DNA from: Prostheceraeus crozeri
Lineage: Eukaryota > Platyhelminthes > Polycladida > Euryleptidae
NCBI GenBank assembly: GCA_907163375.1
Contig: CAJQUW010014772.1
Coordinates: 124,001 to 188,000 of the forward strand
DNA: 64,000 nt
Direction: 5' to 3'
In this document: positions 21,670 through 34,499 of the stretch, one piece after another
Layout: the number at the start of each line of letters is the position of its first letter
Numbering within the stretch: the first letter of the stretch is position 1
Translations under genes and position numbers: made by a program
Notes under the pieces: model-generated
What the model was told of the DNA's origin: nothing
What the model saw: only the letters and a program-made list of their open reading frames with translations
Database searches by the model: none

Positions 21670-22870
21670 CAAGTTATTGAACAAAATAATGCAGACAAGC
21701 TCGAGACCAGAAAGGAAAGGATGTAGCAGTGATCTTCTCTCAACTGTCACTCCGCAAATGATCTGGAAACCGCCTGCTATAAGGCTCAGGTAATGCAGTG
21801 ATGAAGCCCGAAATAACTTCAAGTCAGAATTAATCTTTGCTTCTTCTTCGCAGAGCTTTGCATCATCACTGATGACTGTTGATGGCTATATTTTACATTT
21901 TCCAGTTCCTTGATGTTTTCAAGCATTGATAGCATTCCATCCAGTGCTGAACAATTCTTGGAAAACAGAACTTTTGTATCTGGTAAGGTTTGACGTCTTC
22001 ATATTATTCTCTCTTCATTAGGCCGGAGGACGCAGAATAGCCATCGCTTGCAAGTCACTTCACGATCCTTCATAAACCATAAGCTGCAAGCCAAAAGTCA
22101 TTTTGACAGTTTTTTTCTCCTATCAGGTCATGCACGTAGACAGACGAAGAAAGTACAATTTCTAATTAAAATTGTAGAAATTGTAGAATTGTAGAACAAT
22201 AAAGTTTCTAATTTTTGTCAGAGCATAGAACATAAAGAATGAAGCGTTACATCACAACGTCGGTTGTATAGAAGATCATCAACCAAGGATTTTCAACTGA
22301 GTGACAGCTTATGACTGATGACTCATTCTGTACGCCAGCTCTTTTTTTAAACTTAAGAGTTGTAAACTCTGTTAAAGGCTTATGGATTAACGTGTGTGCC
22401 TCCGATCTTGGGAATAAAGGCGCTTCAAAGAAATTAGGAGTGCATTAGGTCAAGTTTGATTGTGATAGTTATTTTTTTAAAGCTCAACGCCGTTATTGTT
22501 TTATAAATGAGGCTGTCGAGAGAATTACATCTCTTGATTGAAGGCGACATTTAATGAAATATTACTGACATTTTGTAAGTAGTATGTATTTTTCGTCCTT
22601 TTGATTTCCGCTTGAGAATGTTGTAACTTGCTCCGATCATTTGCATTCTAGACATTTTGCCGCTAGCTTTCTCATGTACTCAATGTCCTGTTCCCCTATT
22701 CATAAGAGGCGATTCGGTAGCCTTTACACAGTTTGTTTTGCTGTGAACCTTGTAAAACTAAGCCGCTCGATCTGCGCTTTCATGACTTAATTTTGGCTCA
22801 AACTTTTCAAAGAAGAGGATTCTGTCCCTTGTAAGATAAATAACATTGAAAATGAAGAAATTCACAGAGA
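21670..22870. other. Between genes, no gene seen
   Basis: No recognisable element. There is a small AT-rich inverted and direct repeat patch (AATTGTAGAA words) around 22160-22200. Confidence 0.4.
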
Positions 22871-22878
22871 TTTTCTAT

Positions 22879-24065
22879 CCAGAACGAGTTTCTGCAAGGA
22901 ACGAGCCGAAAGTGAGGCTTTCACAGAATGATGTACACCCTATGCCTACTTTGAATCGGCACTTCTGCCGAGTTCTAGTTAGTTCCTTTTCTTGTCAGAC
23001 AGGATCAAAGAAAAACACATGTAGATCCAATGGAACGCAGATTGCAGTTTTTGGCTAAAATGAAATTTTGTATGTTTTCTCTGATTAAACGAAAGGCCCA
23101 GAGTCATAATTTTTGGCATGAAATGTCTTCAGGTAATTTCCTATGATGTGCGTGTGAAAATTTTGATTTTTTTGATAGGCCCTACAATTTAAGCGTTTCC
23201 ACTGCCGAGGCAGCTACGTACCAATAAATTGGGTCTAAAACTCTTGATTTCATCATTATTTCGATTAAAGCGATCGTAGCAACACGATTTCCGTCCGCGG
23301 ATTTTTGAACATTCATTTGCCATCAGTGGCTTGTACTAAATTGTCAGACTTGTCAGACGGTGTCAGTACTAAATAACAGACACCGTTTGGGATAACGTGA
23401 ATCTTGCTTTACAATAGGGGTATAACTTCATGCAACGTGAAAGATCTGGAGCAAAAATAATGTCCATAAAATAATGTCAGGGATGATAGAGAAGTTTTCG
23501 GACTTTGAATATTACATAGTCTTTTCAAACGACTATAATAAGTCTCCAAAACAAAGGAAAACGTCAATCACCGAAAAATAAATTTCAAAATTTTCCAGAA
23601 AATTTTGAAAAAATTGGAAAATTTTCCATTTGCATCACTAGGGCTCAGTACTTTTACACATAGTTGCCCAGTCGACGGGAGATCATTTTATCATGAAAAG
23701 GAAGTTAGGAAAACTCCCCAGTTTTGGTCGATAGTTTCTTAAAAATTAAAAGAGAAAAATCAGACTGATTTTTCACTTTTTATTTTTAAGAAACTATCGA
23801 CCAAAACTTTGGGGAGTTTTTTCTAACTTGCTTTTCATTAGTAGGTACTTTTCGTTTAATCAGAGAAAACATACAAAATTTCATTTTAGCCAAAAACTGC
23901 AATCTGCGTCCCATTGGATTCACATGCGTTTTTCTTTGATCCTGTCTGACAAGAAGAGGAACTCACTAGAACTCGGCAGACGTGCCGATCGTAGTAGGCA
24001 TAGGGTGCACATCATTCTATGAAAGTCTCACTTTCGGCCACGTTCCGTGCAGAAACTCGTTCTGG
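22879..24065. mobile_element. Foldback element with about 215-bp inverted repeats
   Basis: The outer ends CCAGAACGAGTTTCTGCA and its inverse enclose 1.19 kb. The arms (22879-23095 and 23853-24065) are similar along about 215 bp, including CTTGTCAGACAGGATC and its inverse. The interior carries a second, tighter hairpin at 23693-23838. No transposase and no clear target duplication were seen. Solo relatives at 20.1, 51.3 and 54.8 kb show that this is a dispersed family. Confidence 0.7.
23693..23838. repeat. Long hairpin inside the foldback element
   Basis: Left arm about 23693-23763 and right arm about 23765-23838 are inverse copies with few mismatches (for example TTTTGGTCGATAGTTTCTTA and its inverse), with almost no loop. 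Such a perfect fold could produce double-stranded RNA if transcribed. Confidence 0.85.
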
Positions 24066-24069
24066 CTGC

Positions 24070-25850
24070 CGAACGAGTTTCTGTCAGCTGAACTGTAATG
24101 TTGACAGAAAGAGACATATATAAGCCAAATGAATAATCCTTGAATTGTTTCCTAAATTCTGTTAAGCTATCAATTTTCCGAGGTGACGTGGAAGCAGTAT
24201 AATGAATAGACTGCGCTCGTTCATCACCTGATGCAGCCAGGGAAATCCACGGCCGCTGACCGGTCGATAATGAACAGCGACAAAGCAAAACACATGATTT
24301 TATTGTAAGCACGCATGAAGAGAAAACAGAGCGTTCCAGAGATACTTACCCACTGAGTTTCACCAACAGCTATGAGTTAATTACGTGACGATGTTATTAG
24401 TAATACACACATTGCAATGCAGAGCCGAATTGACGGAAATATTTTAGTGCTGTATTTTTACATTGAAAAGGCAATGGATTAAATAATGATTGAAAGAAAA
24501 CTTGCCATATTCGTTCAAATTAGCATCATCTTCGAAACATCATAGTCTTGCCTGTCCATAATAGCGACAGTGTTAACCTTTAGAGAGTGGATTTTGAGAT
24601 GATGATATTATCACTGTGGCGTAATTTCGTCACTGCCTCGATCATCATTTCTTCCAGTATTTGGTGCTGAAATGAAGACCGTGTTTTTGACTTAGCCGTT
24701 TATCGGTGACCGAGCTGTCACTCAATTTGTGCGAGGATTTTGAGTGGTGTTCGGTGAATTTTAATTCATGAAAGTTGACGTGATATTTTCAACTGGTCGT
24801 ACTCAGTTCGACTCTCTAAGGGTGACTTCCAGAGCTCTCCAACTCTAATGTCATTATACACTTTTCAATCTGCTTGTGGATGCAAGCTCATGTGGAGAAC
24901 TGGAAGGAGATTGCAATTCTCATACGATGATGAAAGTCATCCCAGTAGCCATTTATAATAGAATATAATGCTTACTAATTTAAATTATTAGTTAAAGTAG
25001 TCCTAAGGAGGACTGATGGCGTTCTCCAATCCGCAAGTGTACAAAGGCAATGCTACTATAACCATTGGATTGATCAGTTCTTAAAAGAACTCAATGTAGC
25101 TTTCTCGTGGCAACGAATTAAAATTGATCAGCTTTGGCTCAATATCTGGTAAAAATGGAAATCTTAAGACTTGTAATACTACTCATTCTTGCTGTTAATA
25201 TACTAATACCATAGATTCCAAACACTGCCGTATACACGTTCAAAACAGACGTCTAATATACTGTATGATAGTGGGTTAAGAAAAAAAATTGATATTATAA
25301 AACAACAGGAAACCGATGAATAAAAATTGGAAAAGTGGAGGTAAAATATGGAAATACAACGATACTACTACACCGATTACAAGTGAACTATATCTGACAC
25401 TACACAAAGTGGATAATGGCAAGAGTGGATAAGTGGAAAGTGGATAATGGAGGTAAACAATAGAACTACAATGACACTCTACTACACCGAAAGCAATGAA
25501 ACTATACACACTATACCTAAGACTACACATGGAAAATACTATTTCTTCACTTGAATTTGTTATCGCCAGTTTCTTCATCCGTCTATAGTACTTCATGTAA
25601 TTCCACATTTCTTCATTTGAATTACAATACATCGACCGCTACTTCAGCTACCGATTAAGGGATATAAAACATAATACTGCAGTCCGTCAGTCATCAGCAG
25701 GTACTAGTCTAGTTGTGTTTCGACCCCTAACCTGAACACTCAAACCCAGACGAGCGGGGTCCCACACATAGTGGCTGACAAAATACTGAATAGGTAATGA
25801 TATGTCTTGAAAGATATGTCACAAAGATAAATCAGACATCATTCAATTGT
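24070..25850. other. Between genes, no gene seen
   Basis: Minus-strand frames at 24028-24312 and 25276-25632 were examined and have no recognisable domain. A donor-like GTAAGT on the minus strand near 24350 is isolated. Around 25390-25460 there are loose repeats of GTGGATAA words. Confidence 0.4.
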
Positions 25851-25856
25851 TGCGTT

Positions 25857-25995
25857 TCCCACATGTAAACAGATCCTGTCATTAAATTCATCCCATCAAT
25901 AAATACAGTATGCTTTTTGCGATCCGCACATGTAAACAAATCCTGTACATCAATCTTTGCCTTTTCGATTCCCACAAGTAAACAGATCCTGTTCA
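25857..25995 (+). repeat. Three diverged tandem copies of a short unit
   Basis: The word CACATGTAAACAGATCCTGT occurs at about 25859, 25926 (one change) and 25974 (one change), with spacings of about 67 and 48 bp. The copies share a few more flanking bases. It is an old small tandem repeat. Confidence 0.6.
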
Positions 25996-25999
25996 TCCT

Positions 26000-26800
26000 C
26001 GAATCCCATAAAGATGTAATCGCTGTGTGATAAATATGTAATTCGCCTTTACACAAACTTCGCCTCATACATCAAGACTTAACAATGGGAGCTCTCTCAT
26101 TTCCCGTAAGCCACGCTAAGTGCTCTGTATTCACTCTTCACCGCCCCCCCCCCATATGATGGCTACAAGTCATTGTTAAGTCGTTTATTCACCTATGCAG
26201 CAAGGCATTAAGGAAAATGTGAGTCGTTTGTTGGTCGCGTGCCTCATTGAAATTCACAGAGTGAAGTGAATTGTCGAGCCGAGAAAAGACCATATTTGTG
26301 AAGCGATTCATTATGCCTTGTGAGAGCCTTTTCTGTGTAACTCATCAAGTCATGCTGAGAATAACCTCTAGATTTCATGATATTTAGTGTCTTGTTAGTT
26401 TTGTGTACAGCGTCTTGTAACTTCGAATATTCTACAATATCTGACCACCTGCGACGCGAAAACATGAAGGGCCATCTGTAATGGGATCATGCTCTCCGGA
26501 AAAGTCAGTTGCACCACAGAGAAAGAGAAGTCATCTACCTTGTGAGCAAGAGAGAGTAGTTGCGCATGTTCCGCGTTGGATTTTCAGTCAGATTTTCCGG
26601 TGTCATTGCCAGACGAGAACCGGACGAAAGCCTTCACGATATAGAAAGCGCTCATCACAATTTCTGGTATTTTTCATATACAAACGTACAAATGTGGCAC
26701 AATTCTTCATAATTCATTTTTCGATTAAGCGCTTTTCAATAATGAAAAGAAGAGCATTTAAGTCAACGATTTGATTTGTAGTTATAAAAATGGAAGGTAA
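26000..26800. other. Between genes, no gene seen
   Basis: Includes a C10 run at about 26144-26153. The frames at 26244-26465 and 26481-26774 have no recognisable content. Confidence 0.4.
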
Positions 26801-26810
26801 CATCTTTGCG

Positions 26811-27221
26811 GAACTTCTATTCTTCCCCCCACATTTATATTGTTGACATCCGAGAGTTTTGCATCGTCTTTCAATGCACGATCTTCTCTTGCTCCTAAGG
26901 GCAGTCTCACTACTGTCGCAAAAGCGTTGAGTGTGTAAAATGAGCTTGAAGAACATCTACAGCCTCAGAATTAGACAACTGTCCACCATTTGTCTGTAGA
27001 CAACAATCACACGAAGTTCATGATCACAGCTGTACCTTGTATTCTAACTGAATATCCAAGGGACCAATCCTTCATCCCAGAGTTCAAGGAAGACTTCTCA
27101 GTCGTGTTGTAGTGTTACTCAGTGACAGATCAAGTCTATTCTAAACCCAATGTGACTAACTTTGGCGAAATTTGATGATTTTGGAAAATTTGAAAATGTG
27201 GGGAGGAAAGAATAGAAGTAC
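26811..27221. repeat. Inverted-repeat element of about 410 bp
   Basis: GAACTTCTATTCTTCCCCCC followed by ACATTT (26811-26836) faces AAATGTGGGGAGGAAAGAAT plus AGAAGTAC (27194-27221). The arms are about 26-28 bp with three or four differences. It is probably an old MITE; target duplication was not identified. Confidence 0.5.
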
Positions 27222-27224
27222 CCA

Positions 27225-27895
27225 TCTTTGCTGCTATTAAGTTGATCATCTAATGTTAAAATCGATTATGGTAAATAAATAATGCATCAACTTGTCATGG
27301 ATTGTCTAGAAACAGATTTTCTTCGCGGATATAATTCATGAGAAAATTTCATCAATCCAATCAAATTCAGTGATGTTAAGAAGAGTTAGTTTTATTACTT
27401 CCTTTTCTCCATGACTGCTCCCATGATGTGTGCCAATGATTAACAAAGTTTTCAACTTAAACAAAACAAGTTGCTATCAAATTCGTTTGTCAAATTAAAG
27501 ACAATTAACAATGTGACAATATTTTCAGTGAACCTCTCTTTGTTTTCAAGCAATAGTTGTCATGCCATCAATTCTACAAACCTTTCACAGGAGAGGAACT
27601 TTCAACAAGAATTCATTGTTTTGCAGAAGATAGCGTCGGAATATATACTGGATTGAATGAAGGCACTGAATAAAGCATAATAAAACGTGTTAAAATTGCG
27701 AAAAACCGTGTCTCCACTGAGGATGCGATAATTCATTGTCTATCACTTGAAGGACTGATGAATCAACACAATATCTTTGCTGTGCTTTGACGATTTTAGA
27801 AGAGGATCATCTGTTAATGATAATAAAAACCGGCCACTGTTCGTCCGGTCTGTTAAATCACAGCTGAATTTCAGGCTTACGTAACCTAGGCTGGA
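27225..27895. other. Between genes, no gene seen
   Basis: AT-rich, no exon or element recognised. Confidence 0.4.
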
Positions 27896-27900
27896 TGAAG

Positions 27901-28669
27901 GCCCTGTGGGAACGAATCTTGCGAAAAACTGGCGGATGTCAGCTGCAGAATGCCATGCTACAGTTCAGTCATATTTGCGGCATATTCGCTGGCGAAGTTC
28001 GCCGGCGACAGTTCGCACTCTATATGCCACCTTTTACTTTTGACTTTCTCTCTTATTTTCTTTAGTAATCCGCCTCTACAGCCGAGGCTCTATTTTCTCC
28101 CTCACCTCCTCACCATCCCCCACATATGGATAATCTATCTACGAAATAAGTGCAGACTATCATTCTTTGATAATGTTAAGAATATAGAGAATCCGCTTAT
28201 ATCAATTTTCATAACATCTCTTGACATTCAACAATTTACAACAATGACAAATATTTGAATAATATAATAGTATTTACTGCGGCATTTATGGAAGATAAAT
28301 ACCTTTTTAGTTTAAGCCTTCGTGAATTAAAAAAGATCCCTTTTTATCAGATCAGACTGAGTATACAATATATTTTCATGTGAATATACGAACATTACTA
28401 CTTACCACTAATTAGTTGCTACAATATCCACGATTTCGCCGGTTGGCGAAAAATCAGCTCGCATTAGTAAACAAATATCTCAACTAATTATAGCAACTTT
28501 TTCGCCAACTGTCGTTTTTTAATTTTACACATGTTTTTGGATAGATGATGACCATTTTCACATGCGGAGGCTCATTTTTACACGAAAATGAACCTTTAAA
28601 AAAATTATCCACAAAATCGCTACCTCGCCAGACAATCTGTTGATATTACCAAGATGCATTCCCACAGGG
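27901..28669. repeat. Possible DNA element with CCCTGTGGGAA ends
   Basis: GCCCTGTGGGAACGAATCTT at the left faces an inverse TTCCCACAGGG at the right. Flanking GGATGAAG and GCGTGAAG agree in 6 of 8 positions, which could be an old 8-bp target duplication. The interior has GGCGAA/TTCGCC words, including a hairpin GTTGGCGAAAAA ... TTTTTCGCCAAC at about 28441-28510. Superfamily unassigned. Confidence 0.4.
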
Positions 28670-28678
28670 GCGTGAAGC

Positions 28679-29600
28679 TTTGCATAATGGAAGAAAGATT
28701 GTGGAATTTTAAGAGTTTTGAGTCGTGGAGTCATTGATAATTCTGTGGAACAAGGAACTTTTCAGGCCTTAAGTTGGCACTACTCCTCGACTTTTCGTGA
28801 ATTTCATTGGCTGAGCCTTGTTTGTTTGATCAAAGTTAATTTTGCTTGAACTCACTTTTATTGTCCTCACCTCGCAAGTACCAAGTTTTATTGACGAGTA
28901 CATTTCGGGCGATATTGTTATATATTGTAGATGCACTATTCATCATTCCGTAAGCACCGTACATCAATGGTGCATCCACAGAATTAGATTGTTTAAGCGT
29001 ATCACTTTGCTAGAAATGCAAACTGATTCAAAACGATGACACATGCAGGAACTTATTAAGTGGGCAAAAAGAAATTTTCAATACCTTGCAGAGATAGGAA
29101 AAATAGTCGTACGTCGCCTGCGGATTGCTCTGAATTCCTTCAAAATGCTCCGATCGCTACGATTCCTTCAGATTTGAAGAATTCAGATCATCGCGCAAAA
29201 GTTTTCTCGATAATGTTGGGCCCTCCGATCGTTATTAAAAATTTAGCAGGCGCACGAAAAAACGTTCACAAACTTATCTGTGATCCGGTTGATAACAGTC
29301 ATTGAAACTTCGCACAATTTGGCGTGTTTAATGTTGTGCTGGCTGCTAATTGTTCGATTGCTATGGTATTATGTCAGCACATTGTGCCATTTCATTAACG
29401 CTGTATGTTCTAATGTTTCCTTTCTAGTCAAACAGAAGAAGAGACGACCTGTCTAATTCTGTGGGTGCATCACAATATTGAGTGTTGATCTAAAGAAAAT
29501 GTTTCACAAATGATTGTCGAAATTTCCGTGCAAATTTGCAATGATATAGCAGGTAGCAACCTGCTGTCAGAGAAACATCAAAACTTTAGAGCGTCTGGGA
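28679..29600 (+). repeat. Inverted duplication, left arm (with MITE insertion)
   Basis: From TTTGCATAATGG onward this matches the reverse complement of about 34500-35003, for example CACTACTCCTCGACTTTTCG and GAACTCACTTTTATTGT. Similarity resumes after the inserted hAT-like MITE (28977-29463) and fades past 29600. The two arms are 5-6 kb apart and enclose a LINE relic. They may be two copies of one dispersed repeat or the arms of a larger foldback. Confidence 0.75.
28977..29463 (+). mobile_element. hAT-like MITE, copy 1
   Basis: Starts CACAGAATTAG and ends AATTCTGTG, with identical 8-bp flanks GGTGCATC at 28969-28976 and 29464-29471. The related arm at about 34700 has this site once and no insertion, so the element's limits are confirmed by an empty site. 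Length 487 bp. Full copies also lie at 41421-41941 and 45129-45650. A 41-codon frame at 29331-29456 is open in this copy and conserved in the others (starts MLCWLLIVRLLW, ends KQKKRRPV). Confidence 0.9.
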
Positions 29601-29699
29601 GGATAAACGAGCAATTTGTGGTCGGTCTGATTATTTGACGCATTGCAATAAGCATGTTGACAGCGTCCATTGATAAGCCGCGTGAAATATACAAAATGT

Positions 29700-31035
29700 G
29701 TTGCTTTTTTCTATACTGTGATTTTTAGTGCAGACATGTGTATATTTGATAATTGTCAGTTTGTCTCAAGACGTTTAGGTCAATAATGCAGATTGCAAAA
29801 AAATTTCGTCGCATAATCACCTGCTTATCTCAGGAAATGCTAAAACTTGCAATAATCAACTCGAAAATACCTCCAGTAGTTATGAATGCTATCTGTTTAC
29901 CAATCCTAGAAAATTGTGCATTATTTCTCAGAAAATTTATTCGAGCTTTTGAGTGATAAATAGCGTCATTATGTGTAGTTTGCAGTGAAATCGGTGGATC
30001 TTATTTAAGCAGATTTCATTTTGGCACACTGCACTTCTGTTCTCATGGATGTTGCCAATTGCTGCACTTGTCAAAGTTGATGTACAAACCGTTTCATTAA
30101 TCGTTGCATAACGGAAAACGTTATTCTTATCAAGTGCATGCATAGTCGACAAGCAGCTGCAACTTGCAGCGTACGTAAATACCGTTGGTCTGCTTAGTTG
30201 GCTGCTCAATATAGGATTCGACCGTACATATAATTGATTCATCAATGATATTGACAATACTAGGAATTTTGTCTGAGATGTTCGTGAATCTCATCAAGTA
30301 GGGATTCCGAAATACCGGAAAATTTCAATCGGATTGAGTAGAACCTTAAATATCCTATTACAAAGCATAGATGCATATTAATAGCATGGGATATCGGTAG
30401 AGATTGCAATCCGGGGATTCCATGGGTTTGTGCAGACCTCGAATTCCCAAGATTTATTTATTAGTTCAGTTGTTATTTTGGTAGTAATTAGTATATAGAT
30501 GTATTATTGTTTCACTAGTGGAAACCGAATACATTTTCGAATATTTTCGATTTCTTTCTTTAAATTACTCATTCAATATTGTAGCCTATATAACACAGTT
30601 GTGTGAGCATACTTAAGTACAGTATGTGCGATTATGCACTTACGCCCTTTATGTTTTCTAATAATTTGTGCGGGGTAGAGATTAATCTTCACAATCCCCG
30701 CAAATCTCGGTAACGGGATTCCGGGATTGAGTAGAATAGCAAATATGATATGAAAAGCACATGTGTATGTTAATAATATGGGATACCGGGATGCGGGAAT
30801 AGCATATAGTCGGAATTTCCAAAAGTTGGTTAACTTACAATAGTCAAAAGTCAAAAATGTATATTTCCAAGAACATTGGAAAACAGGAGCATGTGTGCTC
30901 ACATAATATCTACAAAAACATAGCTTGATGGCAGAAAACAGCGTGCGGTCGGTGTTGTTATAACATATTCTGAACAAGAAGGAGAGGAGAATTGACGAAA
31001 ATAAATTTCCAGATTTCATATTTATTGATTAGTGA
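29700..31035. other. Between genes, no gene seen; diverged direct repeat
   Basis: Two similar stretches at about 30290-30420 and 30700-30800 share GGATTGAGTAGAA, a TATTAATA..ATGGGATA word and a CCGGGATT-type patch. Related AATCCCGG words recur at 34.2-34.3 kb. Some of this may be LINE 3' UTR. Confidence 0.4.
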
Positions 31036-31040
31036 TTTCC

Positions 31041-33830
31041 TTAGCTATCGTTCGCAAGTCGTTTGCTTTTTTGAGAAACCTCGCAAGTTAAAATATTCAT
31101 CAATTTATTGAATTCTGTTGTATTGCTACAGCTGCATAACAAAGGCGTTGTTTCTTGTCGTAAATTTTGATGTAGTGAGCATTCTATCATGAAATGATAC
31201 AGAGTCTCCACTTTCGAATTATCACATAGCTCACATGAACGCTCTTCATATTGCAGTCGATTTCCGTAACTGCCAGTTACGAAATCTAATTTGTGATTTT
31301 TGTTCGAAATTTTAATAATATATTGATGTCATTGTATTCAATATCAAAATTCAGATATGATTTCATAGTATTCTCAAAACCACATAATTCTAAATAATTC
31401 AGGCCAGAATGACCATCTTTTGCTGTAGATATCCAATTTTCTCTAACGCAATGGGTCACTCGATTATTTGTAATTCTCAAATATTTTCCTTTATCATTCG
31501 TTAACTGTTCGTCCCATAGATTTGACAGGCTGAGTTTTGTAAGTAACTGCCTTATTCGCCAGCACCATGTATATTTGCTATCATGACCATATGAAGTCGT
31601 ATAGAGATATATTGGATCATATACTTCTTTTATCAAACTTCTTTCATTTCTGGTAATTATTTTTGTTCAATAACACATAGCTGCCTTCGAGAAATGAGCA
31701 TCCATAGCACATATTCCAAATTCACCAATGAGACAATAATTGGGTGTAGTCTGCTTTAGATGGTAATATCTTTTGTAAAACTGATGTTGAATTTGATCTA
31801 AACTTTTTAAATTATTAAAGAAACAGAATTCGGCACAGTACTTCATTTTTGATAACGTAAGCATCTGAAATGTATTCTTTAAAACATCTCCAGTAACTTG
31901 CCCAAACTCTTTTAGCTGTTCAGCTGCTAGATAAGAGGCTTGCTTTCCTTTAGTTGTCAATTGTTCCAAATGAATTTTGTTACTTTTTGATATCCACATT
32001 CCTAAATACTTATATTTGTCAACTACTTCTATGGATGTCAATTTTTCATCAAGAACGATGTCAATTCTGTCTATTTTAGTAGCTATATTGTGAGTCATGA
32101 TTTTAGTCTTATCATAATTAATGTTAAGGCCATTATCTGTACAATATTTGTAAAGAAATTTAAATTGACTTTTTAAACCATGCATGCTTTCTCTCATGAG
32201 CCATTTGTCATCCGCATATATGACTGATGATCATTTCCAAATCAAATAGTCTTACTGGATCAATCGTGTCTTTGTTATCATTTAAGAAATCAATAAAGTC
32301 ATTGTAAATGCTGAATAAAGTTGGTGATAGAACATCTCCCTGTGGAATGTAAAATGTAAAATGGAATGTTGCCGCAATGTAAAATTTTGTATTCTTTACT
32401 GACAATGGTGCTTACTACGATCAATGACAAAATTTTACTGTCGGGCATCAAACTTTTTAACTTATCAATCAATCTCTATTTCGGAATGGAATCAAAAGCC
32501 TTCGACAAATCAACGAAACATAGAAATAATGGCTGTTTATATTCTTATAAATTTGCATAATTTCCTTGATAATTAGCACGTTTTCCAATGCGGAACTTCA
32601 CTTTTTAAAACCGGTTTGGTTCTTCTTAATAGCGTCATTTTCCATTGACCAATTGTTGAGTCGCATATTTATAATTCTCGTCAGAATCTTCTCTATACAG
32701 GATGATAGGTTGATATATCGATATGAATTTGGATCAGCTCTATTTCCTTTTTTTGAATATTGGTGTAATCCAACTACTTCTCCAAGGAATTTCATCAGCA
32801 TTATTCAGTACATAGCTACACAGCGTTTCTAGAGCATCTTTGTCTCGTCTTCACATATCTTTAATGCTTCACAAGTCATTCTGTCAGGGCACTTGTTTTC
32901 TGTGACTTGGATTCTTCAAGAACATTTACAATTTCAGTTTTTGTAATTCTATTATTTAGATTATCAGCATTTACTTGGCCTTGCAATATTTTTGGTAGAC
33001 TTTTTCAAGACAAACATGTACTGCTTGATACCTTTAAGTTATTAGCTACAATGTAGGAATAAAAATCTGAAGCCTTCAATACACAATTGCGGTTAGTTTT
33101 TTTAACAGGCTTATTTTCATTTATCAGTTGCCAATATCCTTCATGATCATTATTTTTTCTTGCATTTCTTAAATTTCTTAATTTATTTCTCTTTTTCAGT
33201 CTTCTATCCGCTTTTACTTTTTATTTAAGATTATTTTACTTTCCATCAGTCTACATAAATTTCCAGCTGTTGGGAATTTTTTCCATTGAGAAACATTCTT
33301 CCTATAACATTTTCTACATTTTCGTGTTTCACTTGAAAGAACAAATTTTCGAATTGGCTTTTTGATATTTATTATGGAAATCGAATTGATTTTGCTTACT
33401 TCATTATAGATATTTTCAACCGACAGATCATTTTTCAAAATTTGTTTGTTTAGACCTTTACATCTTTCAATAAACTTTTTATGGTTAGAGCTATTTTTCA
33501 TATCGTTTTTCCATTTGTGAGGTTTGATTGCTTTGGTATAATGGCAATCCTGATCAGGTTGATGATTTTGTTTCTCAAATTCTGATATTAAATTTATTTT
33601 TAATTCTATTATCATTGGAGAGTGATCCGTATATGGAACCGGTTCCATTATTTGAAAGGAATTAAGATTATTTACCATTGATTCCGATTTAAGAAGGAAG
33701 TCAATTACTGATTTACATATCTCGTCATTCTGAGTTCTATATGCGCCAATATCGCAATCGACAAGTCGACTTAAAGTTTGTTCTGCTTTATCCGCAAATT
33801 GATAACGGCAACGTTGAGAGTGAATGGGAG
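31041..33830 (-). mobile_element. Second LINE relic (endonuclease end, RT, zinc-finger C-terminus)
   Basis: Read on the minus strand: the last part of an endonuclease with YTDHSP (about 33620), an RT with FVDLSKAFDSIP (about 32500), IPQGDVLSPTLFSIY (about 32340) and YADD (about 32213), a thumb region with SKMKYCAEFCFFNN, and a C-terminal finger C-x2-C-x9-H-x4-C (about 31190-31250) before a TAA at 31043-31041. Open pieces are separated by several frameshifts and stops, including a TGA at 31669-31667 in place of a likely Trp codon. The 5' end of ORF2 and any ORF1 are missing. A relative lies at 39917-40624. Clade not assigned. Confidence 0.8.
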
Positions 33831-33834
33831 CAGT

Positions 33835-34495
33835 TGCGAATACCTGATTATTGCACTTTCAATTTGCAATTTCTTGAGATACGAGATTGATAGAATATAT
33901 ACCAGGGATTAGAACTTGCCTACAAAATCACGACTTTTCTTGATTCTGGGATTCAGGATTACAAGCTGTTAGCTACAAGTAAAAGTGGTAAGATAATCAA
34001 AATCAACTATTTCCTCAATGTATTATTCCACTAGCACATCAGATTCTACAAACCCAAGCTCAGGATTGCGCGATTAAAGAATCTTTTATATGCCTCTTTA
34101 CCGCAAGCTAAGGTAATGCTGTGAATGACAGCTGCATGTGGTCAAATGAGAATAATTCTTCCTGAAATAAATAATAAATTCCTGAAATAAAAAAATAATT
34201 CAATCCCGGTCCCGATTGAGTTAGCCAGAGGCCAGAAATGTAAGCAAAAACTGTGGTCTAGTGAGTAACCAGCCTCCTAGAGATCTCAATCGCGAGGACT
34301 AGCTCGATTCCTAATCCCGGTATTGTGTAGGCCTGCTTCGTCAATGCTTATCTTCAAATTGGTCATGCTTTCAAAATATTGTTAGCTTTGGCAAATGACA
34401 TGCTCAAACTTAAGTTTTGACCTTTCTTGAGGAAGCCTCATCAATGGATTATTAAAAACGTGGCGCTGACGATTAAATTGAAGTGTGAAGAGCCT
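33835..34495. other. Between LINE relic and inverted-duplication arm
   Basis: No gene seen. AATCCCGG/CCGGGATT words at about 34190-34320 resemble those near 30.4 and 30.7 kb, hinting that the inverted relationship between the two sides may extend inward. Confidence 0.35.
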
Positions 34496-34499
34496 ATAT

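Noticed and set aside
24028-24312. 94-codon minus-strand frame as a gene
   Set aside because: It overlaps the end of the foldback element and has no recognisable domain.
25400-25460. GTGGATAA words as a tandem repeat
   Set aside because: Too few and too irregular to call an array.
28977-29463. The 500-bp block at 29.0, 41.4 and 45.1 kb as a shared exon of the lectin genes
   Set aside because: Identical 8-bp flanks, inverted ends and an empty site show it is an inserted element, even though it contains an acceptor-like TTTCTAG and a membrane-like frame.
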